From: an uncultured Eubacteriales bacterium
GTDB lineage: Bacteria > Bacillota > Clostridia > Oscillospirales > Acutalibacteraceae
DNA: 34,409 nucleotides
Direction of reading: 5' to 3'
NCBI GenBank assembly: GCA_934486755.1
Contig: CAKSQT010000012.1
Location: 1 to 34,409, forward strand
In this document: piece after piece, positions 1 through 5,998 of the stretch
Layout: the number at the start of each line of letters is the position of its first letter
Position numbering within the stretch: the first letter of the stretch is position 1
Position numbers and translations under genes: made by a program
Notes under the pieces: model-generated
Seen by the model: only the letters and a program-made list of their open reading frames with translations
The model's database searches: none
What the model was told of the DNA's origin: nothing

Positions 1-2
1 TT

Positions 3-674
3 TTTTCGCTGGCGGCGCTGTTTGTGCTGACAAAGCTGGTCGGCAACAAGCAGATGTCGGAAATCACGATGTTCGAATATATTAACGGCATAACGATAGG
101 CTCGATAGCAGCCGAAATGGCTACCGAGCTTGAAAAACCCCTGCAACCGCTGACGGCTATGGTGGTTTACGCCGTCGCTTCCTACTTCATCTCGATAGCC
201 ACATCAAAATCGCTTAAAGTAAGGCGCGTTATATTCGGAAAATCAATAATTCTTATGCGCAACGGCAAGATATTCCGCAAAAATCTGAAAAAAGGACACC
301 TCGACCTTAACGAGTTTCTTGTTCAGTGCCGTTCAAACGGATATTTCGATATATCGGCAATAAACACCGCCGTCTTAGAGCCGAGCGGAAAAATCAGCTT
401 TATGCCTTTCCCAAGCAAGCGCCCCGTAACGGCGGAGGATCTTAAAACCGTGCCCGTGAACGACGATATATTTTTCAACGTCATTATGGACGGCAAGGTG
501 CTTGAAGAAAACCTGAAAAGCACAGGCAAGGATATAAATTGGCTGCGCAACGAGCTTAAAATGCAGGGCGTAAAAAGCCCGAAAGAGGTGTTCTTGGGCG
601 TGCTTGATATGTCGGGAACGCTCAACATCTTCAAAAATAACGACGAGCTTGAAAAGAACGACTATTTTGAATGA
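3..674 (+). CDS. YetF/DUF421 family membrane protein, 5' end cut by window
   Basis: The reading frame is open from base 3, so the true start lies upstream. The visible part opens with a hydrophobic stretch (FSLAALFVLTKLVG) followed by GNKQMSEITMFEYINGITIG, typical of the DUF421/YetF family, then a second membrane segment (AMVVYAVASYFISIA) and a soluble C-terminal domain. In the family the C-terminal domain is cytoplasmic and begins with the segment seen here around KSLKVRRVIFGKSIILMRNGKI. Function is poorly known; relatives in Bacillus affect the spore or cell envelope. The GTG at base 24 could be read as a start but lies inside a conserved membrane helix, so it is not used. No partner gene is visible. 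Family assignment is confident; role is not. Confidence 0.85.
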   Translation, partial: FSLAALFVLTKLVGNKQMSEITMFEYINGITIGSIAAEMATELEKPLQPLTAMVVYAVASYFISIATSKSLKVRRVIFGKSIILMRNGKIFRKNLKKGHLDLNEFLVQCRSNGYFDISAINTAVLEPSGKISFMPFPSKRPVTAEDLKTVPVNDDIFFNVIMDGKVLEENLKSTGKDINWLRNELKMQGVKSPKEVFLGVLDMSGTLNIFKNNDELEKNDYFE

Positions 675-739
675 AAAAACACCGCGGCAGTTCATAACGG
701 CTGTCGATGTTGCGATTGAACTAACAATCTTTTAATGCA

Positions 740-777
740 ACTACGGCTTTGCTCTTTAATCAGAGCAAAGCCGTAGT
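740..777. terminator. Perfect 16-bp inverted repeat between converging genes
   Basis: ACTACGGCTTTGCTCT and its exact complement are separated by six bases, placed between the 3' ends of the YetF-like gene (plus) and the membrane-protein operon (minus). The stem is strong, but neither side carries a long T-run, so rho-independent termination is likely but not certain. It also marks the left border of the AT-rich segment. Confidence 0.6.
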
Positions 778-825
778 CGTTAAAGCGGATATAAGAAATA
801 CGATAAATTACAAATTGTTATTATT

Positions 826-1479
826 TTATTCGGTGTTTGCCGTATCCGCTATATCTTCAAACTCAAATTCTTCTTCGATAATATCGTAAGCCACCAGAAG
901 TCCCATATTTTTCTTGTTTTCAACAGCCTCTAAACAATATCCGTATGTTGGGGTTGCCACTCCGTCATGTCCCACGGTAAAATAGTTCCTCATCACGCCC
1001 GCATAATGAAGTTGTTGAGTTTGTTGACCAACCACTTCGATACTTAATTGTTCGGCTCTTTCGTGTGTCCAAAATCCGCCTGTTTCCCCATAAAAAGAAA
1101 TTATTTCCTCTGTAACTTCTTCTGGCAAATCATCTGTTTCAAAAGACGGCAATCTGGCATTTTTACAGCCTTTAATTTCTTTTTCGTATGCTTCCTTGTT
1201 ACATTTTTCAAAACTCCCGTAAAAATCGTACGGAACTAATATTTCACTTTTGCCTACCACATAAGCAACTGTTTCGCCGACAGTAATTTTATTTCCAATA
1301 GGACCCAAGTTTATATCTTCAACTTGCTTTTTAATAAATTTTTTTCTATTATTAAAAATCAAAGCTATAAGCACAATTAGAATAATTGCAAAAACATTGA
1401 TTATAAGGAGCAAGTTAGATTTTATGATTTCCTTTTTATCGTTGGAAAAAGGATTGTTAATATTATAATTTTTGGACAT
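826..1479 (-). CDS. Single-pass membrane protein of unknown function
   Basis: 217 residues. One hydrophobic segment near residues 21-42 (SNLLLIINVFAIILIVLIALIF) is followed by a basic NNRKKFIKK stretch, then an acidic soluble region. The positive flank after the helix would put the C-terminal part inside by the positive-inside rule, though the N-terminal flank is also lysine-rich, so topology is unsettled. The tail is very acidic (EEEFEFEDIAD). I do not recognise a domain. It is the last gene of a minus-strand run that starts with the glycosylase at 4942; the gap to the preceding gene is 78 bases and holds a strong ribosome binding site (GGGGAGGGAAC). Base composition is clearly AT-rich compared with the metabolic genes to the right. 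Confidence 0.7.
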   Translation of the reverse strand: MSKNYNINNPFSNDKKEIIKSNLLLIINVFAIILIVLIALIFNNRKKFIKKQVEDINLGPIGNKITVGETVAYVVGKSEILVPYDFYGSFEKCNKEAYEKEIKGCKNARLPSFETDDLPEEVTEEIISFYGETGGFWTHERAEQLSIEVVGQQTQQLHYAGVMRNYFTVGHDGVATPTYGYCLEAVENKKNMGLLVAYDIIEEEFEFEDIADTANTE

Positions 1480-1557
1480 TCCTGTGTTCCCTCCCCGAAA
1501 TAGCGGTTGTTTGGCTCTGTTTTTATAAACCGAAAAAATATGCGTACTACAATTTTT

Positions 1558-2184
1558 TTATTTGATTTGAGGAAGAATAACCGTCTGCCCGACTTTTAAA
1601 ACATTAGGATTTTCAATACCGTTTATTGAAATGATGATGTTTTTGTCAGATGAATAATTTATACCGTATTTTTCACATATAGTTTCAAGGGTTTCTCCTG
1701 CGTTTACAGTATGTACTATATACATTATATCATTTTTATCAAAATTTTCTATTTGCTTTTCTAAAACTTCAATTTTTTCAGTTTGATACTTTATCGTATC
1801 AACTAATTTTTCATTCTTTTTTTCGATAGTATCTGTTTTGGTTTTAATATTACTGCATAAGACAGCGGTTATAATACTTAATCCAACAACAACCGCAAAC
1901 AAGCCCAGCGCATAGCTCTTTAATTTCTTAAATTCTTCGTAAATAAGATTGCCTAGTGATATTTTAAGAGAATTTACCTCGGCTAAATATATTTGAGCGG
2001 ACTCGCCGAGGGTCTTTTTATCGCTTTTTACGGATTTCGTTTTAATTTTTTTCTCGGAATTTTTAACATTCACGTCACCATCCGTTTTTACGTAGCTCTC
2101 TTTTCCGCAGTGGCGGCAAATATATGAATCTGCCATTTCTCCGCAATTCATACACTGCCATCTATGAGTTTTGATGTTTTCCAT
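1558..2184 (-). CDS. Zinc-ribbon membrane protein with C-terminal LysM domain
   Basis: 208 residues. The N-terminus holds a zinc ribbon of the form CxxC-x8-CxxC (CMNCGEMADSYICRHCGKES). A lysine-rich linker follows, then a membrane helix near residues 90-110 (YALGLFAVVVGLSIITAVLC), a coiled coil (DTIEKKNEKLVDTIKYQTEK) and a LysM domain in the last 55 residues (YIVHTVNAGETLETICEKYG, ending KVGQTVILP). LysM binds glycan chains such as peptidoglycan, so the simplest topology is zinc ribbon inside, helix through the membrane and LysM in the wall. The gene follows the DUF6273 gene by 11 bases and its ribosome binding site (AAGGTGAT) overlaps that gene's stop codon, so the two are probably translated together. 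The combination suggests a tether between membrane and wall; that is inference. Confidence 0.82.
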   Translation of the reverse strand: MENIKTHRWQCMNCGEMADSYICRHCGKESYVKTDGDVNVKNSEKKIKTKSVKSDKKTLGESAQIYLAEVNSLKISLGNLIYEEFKKLKSYALGLFAVVVGLSIITAVLCSNIKTKTDTIEKKNEKLVDTIKYQTEKIEVLEKQIENFDKNDIMYIVHTVNAGETLETICEKYGINYSSDKNIIISINGIENPNVLKVGQTVILPQIK

Positions 2185-2195
2185 GTTTTATCACC

Positions 2196-3200
2196 TTAAT
2201 CCATTCTTATCCACATGGTCGGTCTGACACCGCCATATCCGTCAACACAGAACCCCTCTGTATTAACAGAACCGGCGCCATATACACCGGAAGCGCCTGT
2301 TTTCTCATCTCCCGGTGACCGCAGCCACCAAGTAATATTAAGATTTACATATCTAGGTATTACTATATCATATTTGTTTGCTTCTTCGACGCTTAATAAA
2401 AATACTTTGTCTAGCGTTGGATTTCCGCCTGTCGTACCATATTGCGGATTGTCAAGATTCAAATTGGTTACTCCAACAATTCTTTCTCTATCACTCTCTG
2501 AAAAGCTGTTATAAAACTCATTGTTTAAGTATTGACGGAGAGAACAATTTTCCCATGTTGTTTCTTCAAGGGCTCTGTTATATTGCATATTGCAAATTAT
2601 ATATTCGGCAATTATTAACGCAGTATTATCTTTAACATCTAAAATCTTCCAATTGTTTTTTCCGAACTTTATAACATCTCCCACCCTAAATTCATTCTTC
2701 TTGACGGAATTTGAAGCCTCATATTTGCTATTTGTTTGAGTACTCGTGGTTGTGTTGCTTGATAAATAGTCGTCATATCTATAATTGCTTTGCGTATAGG
2801 TATTGTTGTTTTCCGAATAGGAATACGAAGATTTGCTGTTTGAACTAGACGTATCATCACCGAGGCTCGCATAATAATCCATATCAATTTCCCCTATATA
2901 TTCGCTGCCGTTTTTGTCCCTTAGCCAAATCTCTCCCTCTCTCAACTCACGAGATGTTTCGTAATTTCCGTTGTTCTCCTTGCCATCTTTGTCCTCCGAA
3001 CTGTCCGTAGTTTTTGATACAAGTGCAGATGTTAGAACAACCAACAAACCAACTAGTAAAATAACTAATAAAGTGCTGCCTACTATTATAAATAAAGGCT
3101 CGCTTTTTGAGTATCTGTTTAACTTTGGAGGAACAAATTCGTTTTTGCTCTCAGGCAACGGCGGCAATTCAAATTCCTCGTTTTTGTTTTCGTCTGTCAT
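2196..3200 (-). CDS. Membrane-anchored DUF6273 domain protein
   Basis: 334 residues. A proline-rich cytoplasmic N-terminus (ELPPLPESKNEFVPPKLNRY) leads to one membrane helix near residues 36-60 (FIIVGSTLLVILLVGLLVVL). A long Ser/Asn/Thr/Tyr-rich low-complexity linker follows (about residues 110-165). The C-terminal 160 residues look like DUF6273: VGDVIKFGKNNWKILDV, then WENCSLRQYLNNEFYNSF and the closing WWLRSPG...GGVRPTMWI. DUF6273 is common in surface or secreted proteins of Clostridia and is structurally related to FGE-sulfatase/C-type lectin-like folds in some annotations; its activity is unknown. The start ATG overlaps the stop of the preceding GYF_2-like gene (ATGA), showing tight coupling. 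The domain is very probably extracellular and displayed on a flexible stalk. Confidence 0.82.
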   Translation of the reverse strand: MTDENKNEEFELPPLPESKNEFVPPKLNRYSKSEPLFIIVGSTLLVILLVGLLVVLTSALVSKTTDSSEDKDGKENNGNYETSRELREGEIWLRDKNGSEYIGEIDMDYYASLGDDTSSSNSKSSYSYSENNNTYTQSNYRYDDYLSSNTTTSTQTNSKYEASNSVKKNEFRVGDVIKFGKNNWKILDVKDNTALIIAEYIICNMQYNRALEETTWENCSLRQYLNNEFYNSFSESDRERIVGVTNLNLDNPQYGTTGGNPTLDKVFLLSVEEANKYDIVIPRYVNLNITWWLRSPGDEKTGASGVYGAGSVNTEGFCVDGYGGVRPTMWIRMD

Positions 3201-3730
3201 TGAAAATAACCTCCGAAATTCAACATATTAAAAACCATTAATACAATACCTATTGCGCCAATGACTAATGCGGATAACCCAAATCCCCGAGCCTTGTTTT
3301 TAAATTTCGCAACTGGTTTAAACACTTCATTGTTTTCGCTTGAATTTGACGCAACTGCAATAATTCCGAAAATAAATCCTAGCACGCTGAATATAATAGG
3401 AAAAACAAAAAGACCTACGAGCGAAAAAACAAAACCTGTTATCGCCAAGCCGAGACAATGCTCTTGCGGTGTGTTTGCTGTCGCTGTATGTTCATAATTT
3501 TCATTGCAACAGTCTGGTTTACTATGTAAATTTGAATTGCTAAATTGATCTGTTGCATTGCTGTTTGAATATATCCTCCAAATTTCGGTATTTTTTAATT
3601 CAGTCCAATTTTTGATCTTCTCATTAACAACGAGCGTATTAGGAAACACCTCGTTATTCCTAATTTTATATATCAAAACACTCTCAGGTATTTTTCTTGC
3701 CTCATTACTAATTGCAATATACCAATCCAT
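3197..3730 (-). CDS. GYF_2-like N-terminal domain fused to a two-helix membrane domain (DUF4190-like)
   Basis: 177 residues. Residues 1-52 look like a GYF_2 domain: a W near the start (MDWYIA), then VLIYKIRNNEVFPNTLVVNE and WTELKNTEIW. A Cys/Asn-rich linker follows, then a DUF4190-like pair of helices (LGLAITGFVFSLVGLFVFPI and a second GFIFGIIAVA) and a third hydrophobic segment near the C-terminus (ALVIGAIGIVLMVFNML). GYF_2 domains are usually small cytoplasmic protein-interaction modules joined to membrane proteins. The same N-terminal module is repeated in the next gene upstream (3755-4372), so the two genes probably share an ancestral duplication or domain shuffle. Its stop overlaps the DUF6273 start by four bases. 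No specific function can be given. Confidence 0.78.
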   Translation of the reverse strand: MDWYIAISNEARKIPESVLIYKIRNNEVFPNTLVVNEKIKNWTELKNTEIWRIYSNSNATDQFSNSNLHSKPDCCNENYEHTATANTPQEHCLGLAITGFVFSLVGLFVFPIIFSVLGFIFGIIAVASNSSENNEVFKPVAKFKNKARGFGLSALVIGAIGIVLMVFNMLNFGGYFQ

Positions 3731-3754
3731 TTTAATAATATCTCCTTTATAATA

Positions 3755-4372
3755 TCAATAATAACTGTTTTCGCTGACAACTTCTAACTCTCTAAAAAAA
3801 TGCTCGCTGAAAAACAGGGGTTCAAATATCCAATTTACCACAAGTACATAATATACAATTTCAAAACAAATTAATATAATTGTAATTATTGCTAATTTTC
3901 GCCCGTTTAGGTATTTCCAAGTGTTAATGCTATAATCGGGACAACGTTCAAAATCGTCAACACAGCAAAACCATATTATTATTAATGCGATTGCAGATAA
4001 TGCGAGTATTATAGCAGTTATATACCAAAATTTATATGTAGCTATAACTACTCCGCTAAGTTCATATTGTTTTGCCCGACTTATAAACATAACTATAAAA
4101 AAGTCCGCAAGTGCGAAAAGGAACGAAGTGATTACCAAACCATTTCCTACGCTTTTATGACCGACTTTTGACTCCTCTTGTTTTGTTCTGCTTTCAAGAA
4201 CTTTAACCCTGTTTTTGTAAATCTCCAAATTTTCTAATTTTGTCCATTCTTGCATATTTTCATTTATAACTAATGTTTGAGGGGAAATTTCATTGTTTTC
4301 GATTTTATAGATAAGGACTTCTTCGTTTAATTTTTGTATATCCCCGTCTTTTGAACAAATAAACCACTCCAT
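3755..4372 (-). CDS. GYF_2-like N-terminal domain fused to a multi-helix membrane domain
   Basis: 205 residues. The N-terminus (MEWFICSKDG, VLIYKIENNEISPQTLVINE, WTKLENLEIYK) matches the first 50 residues of the neighbouring 177-residue protein position by position (shared VLIYKI-NNE--P-TLV-NE and WT-L-N-EI). The rest differs: a short charged linker, then three hydrophobic segments (VITSFLFALADFFIVMFI; WYITAIILALSAIALIIIWF; LAIITIILICFEIVYYVLVV). The gene sits 24 bases upstream of its partner and 27 bases downstream of the glycosylase gene, all in one direction. Two different membrane bodies carrying the same interaction module suggest that both dock onto one cytoplasmic partner. That is inference; the partner is not identified. 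Confidence 0.75.
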   Translation of the reverse strand: MEWFICSKDGDIQKLNEEVLIYKIENNEISPQTLVINENMQEWTKLENLEIYKNRVKVLESRTKQEESKVGHKSVGNGLVITSFLFALADFFIVMFISRAKQYELSGVVIATYKFWYITAIILALSAIALIIIWFCCVDDFERCPDYSINTWKYLNGRKLAIITIILICFEIVYYVLVVNWIFEPLFFSEHFFRELEVVSENSYY

Positions 4373-4399
4373 TTTATAACCTCCTATAATTTCTGTTAA

Positions 4400-4942
4400 T
4401 TACAAAGCAAAGAATCTAAGTTTGTTATTATTATCATCTTTGTTTTTAAATTCTGAATGAACCAATCCTTTTCTTTTGATTGCAACAAATTCATCACACG
4501 ATTTTTTCTCAATCCATAGTTCCGAATCTTTTGCAAGTATATCTGTACCGTGGAATTTTTTGTCGACACAGAGTGCCTTTGCTAACTTGCAGGGACCGTC
4601 ATAGTAATCATCGTTATAAATACCCGAACGCACAAGAACGTTATCAGGTTTTCCTTTTTCTCCGCAAACCAACAAAATCATTCCACCGTAAATGCAGCAT
4701 ATTCCACCTCTCTCAAATAAAGGAGTGTTGGCGATTGTCTTTTGCTTTTCTCCGTGGTTTCCTTCATATCCGTATCCATAACAAGTGATGTCATCAGCTG
4801 GGTATGCTTCCGTTTCCGTAATTATCATTTTGCGTATTTTACCGTCAGGCATTTTTCTGCACAAAAGGCTTCCAAGAAGTTTCGGCGCGACTTGATCTGC
4901 TGAGTTCATAAAGAATTCTAAATCTTTCTCAGTATAACGCAT
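4400..4942 (-). CDS. Divergent methylpurine (3-methyladenine) DNA glycosylase, AAG/MPG family
   Basis: 180 residues, near the short end for the family. Family features visible: PKLLGSLLCRK at residues 19-29, ITETEAYPADD (the EAY glutamate is the catalytic base in AAG enzymes, and the tyrosine stacks on the flipped base), VLVRSG (the conserved pocket arginine) and GPCKLAKALCVDKKFHGTDI near the C-terminus. AAG enzymes excise alkylated purines and start base-excision repair. Two family positions differ: the usual A-[AS]-H after the EAY motif reads TCY, and the usual YVY-YGM reads CCIYGGM. This hints at altered substrate choice. It is the first gene of the minus-strand operon, with a strong ribosome binding site (TAAGGAGGAA) 8 bases before the ATG. 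Why a repair enzyme leads a membrane-protein operon is unclear. Confidence 0.8.
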   Translation of the reverse strand: MRYTEKDLEFFMNSADQVAPKLLGSLLCRKMPDGKIRKMIITETEAYPADDITCYGYGYEGNHGEKQKTIANTPLFERGGICCIYGGMILLVCGEKGKPDNVLVRSGIYNDDYYDGPCKLAKALCVDKKFHGTDILAKDSELWIEKKSCDEFVAIKRKGLVHSEFKNKDDNNNKLRFFAL

Positions 4943-4968
4943 GTTAATAATTCCTCCTTAAATTTCAT

Positions 4969-5003
4969 AAAGTATACTTTTTGGAGTTGACATAAATTGT
5001 CAA
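4969..5003. promoter_or_regulatory. Half copy of the 5096 palindrome followed by a TTGACA/TGTCAA dyad
   Basis: AAAGTATACTTTTTG is an exact 15-base copy of the centre of the palindrome at 5096-5125. Right after it lies TTGACA-5 bases-TGTCAA (4987-5003), an inverted repeat upstream of the glycosylase-led operon. The pieces overlap the likely promoter of that operon (TATACT is present on the minus strand), so this is a candidate operator. Confidence 0.4.
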
Positions 5004-5051
5004 ATAAATTTTGCGCTATCTGCAAAAAAAGGATAAATATGGAAAAAATGG

Positions 5052-5080
5052 TTGAAATGTGCATAAATATATGGTAAAAT
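5052..5080 (+). promoter_or_regulatory. Sigma-A type promoter TTGAAA-17-TAAAAT
   Basis: The -35 TTGAAA (5052-5057) and -10 TAAAAT (5075-5080) are 17 bases apart. A transcript would start near 5087 and run directly into the palindrome at 5096-5125. No coding start follows for 240 bases, so it may drive a short RNA or the PAP2-like gene. Confidence 0.5.
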
Positions 5081-5095
5081 CAACTTAACGGTTAA

Positions 5096-5129
5096 GGAGT
5101 TCAAAAAGTATACTTTTTGAACTCCTTTT
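5096..5129 (+). terminator. 30-bp perfect palindrome followed by T-run
   Basis: Each half is GGAGTTCAAAAAGTA or its exact complement, with no spacer, and TTTT follows at once on the plus strand, with more Ts at 5133-5137. As RNA it folds into a hairpin with a U-tail, so it could stop the promoter at 5052-5080. As DNA it is a large dyad suited to a dimeric regulator. The partial copy at 4969 favours an operator role; the T-run favours a terminator. Confidence 0.5.
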
Positions 5130-5332
5130 ATCATTTTTGCTTGGATTTCAGTTCCATTCGGCGTGAGCATTTATTTACTGAATTACAATACAAATATCCT
5201 CTGTTTTGTTTATTTTAAGGCAATTCTACCGATTGTAGAATTGCCGATTTTTGCTTTATAGTTCACGGCGGCTGCGGTAGGGTGAATTTTGAGACCGTTT
5301 GTAATACAATATCAGCGGAGGTCGATTTCAGT
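5126..5332 (+). other. Intergenic stretch before the PAP2-like gene
   Basis: No gene is supported here. It holds the hairpin at 5219-5245 and the ribosome binding site GGAGG at 5318-5322. A GTG at 5282 is in frame with the downstream gene but has no ribosome binding site. Confidence 0.5.
5219..5252 (+). terminator. 11-bp hairpin with T-run
   Basis: GGCAATTCTAC, a five-base loop, then the exact complement GTAGAATTGCC, followed by GATTTTTG. It looks like a rho-independent terminator in the plus direction although no plus-strand gene ends just before it. Together with the promoter at 5052 it would delimit an RNA of about 165 bases. Confidence 0.55.
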
Positions 5333-5917
5333 ATGAATAACAAAATTTTTTCAAAAATCATTCGCGTTATAACCGTCGCCCCCGTATGGGCGGCAATAAT
5401 GTCGAGTGTGATATATTTCTGCACCGACGGCGGTTATAAAAATCTTTTACACTACATAATGATGCTTGTGTTTCTGACCGCGTTCCCGCTGTTACCCTAT
5501 CCTATCAGCCTTGTGTGGCAAAAAAGCGAACGCCGCTCAAAGCAACGCTCGCTTGCTATAATATTCTCGGTCGCAGGCTACGCCGCGGGACTTCTTTTTG
5601 CGATTTTCGGTCACGGCGCAAGGTGCGAGACCACCGTATATCTGTCGTATCTGCTCTCGGGCTGTGCGATAGCGCTAAGCTCGTTCGTGATAAAGAAAAA
5701 GGCGAGCGGTCACACCTGCGGAATAAGCGGACCTATTGCCATTCTCTGTTATTATGTTTCGCCGTGGTTTGCGTTCGGAGCCTTGGCGTTTGTGCCGATA
5801 GTCTCGGCGTCGCTTAAAATGAAGCGCCACACCAAGGGTCAGCTTTTGGCAGGCGCACTCATAGGCGTTGTTTGCTTTTTTGTATCCCTCGGGATTATGA
5901 AAATAATTATGCCTTAA
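5333..5917 (+). CDS. PAP2-like integral membrane protein
   Basis: 194 residues from the chosen ATG, which has GGAGG ten bases upstream; the in-frame GTG at 5282 lacks one. There are five or six hydrophobic segments. Near the C-terminus KKKASGHTCGISGPIAIL resembles the SGH motif of the PAP2 (type 2 phosphatidic acid phosphatase) superfamily, and LKMKRHTKGQLLAGALIG resembles its third motif (R-x5-H-x3-D) with the histidine kept. The first PAP2 motif (K-x6-RP) is not clear, and the usual aspartate after the last histidine is absent, so catalytic activity is doubtful. Known relatives dephosphorylate lipid phosphates such as undecaprenyl pyrophosphate. No operon partner; the gene ends at a shared bidirectional terminator with pyk. 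Confidence 0.7.
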   Translation: MNNKIFSKIIRVITVAPVWAAIMSSVIYFCTDGGYKNLLHYIMMLVFLTAFPLLPYPISLVWQKSERRSKQRSLAIIFSVAGYAAGLLFAIFGHGARCETTVYLSYLLSGCAIALSSFVIKKKASGHTCGISGPIAILCYYVSPWFAFGALAFVPIVSASLKMKRHTKGQLLAGALIGVVCFFVSLGIMKIIMP

Positions 5918-5953
5918 ATCGCGCGTTCTTGTGTTTTCCCCGTATACCCAAAA

Positions 5954-5997
5954 AAGAACAGCAAACTTCCGTGAGTTTTCTGTTCTTCATTTTTTTT
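5954..5997. terminator. Bidirectional rho-independent terminator
   Basis: AAGAACAG-C-AAACT and AGTTT-T-CTGTTCTT form a stem with one mismatch around a six-base loop. A run of eight Ts follows on the plus strand and a run of As precedes it, which is a T-run for the minus strand. It serves the PAP2-like gene and the pyk operon, which converge here. Confidence 0.85.
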
Positions 5998-5998
5998 A

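Noticed and set aside
826..4942. The AT-rich operon as an anti-phage defence system
   Set aside because: There is no nuclease, helicase, ATPase, reverse transcriptase, TIR or other effector; the glycosylase alone is not enough.
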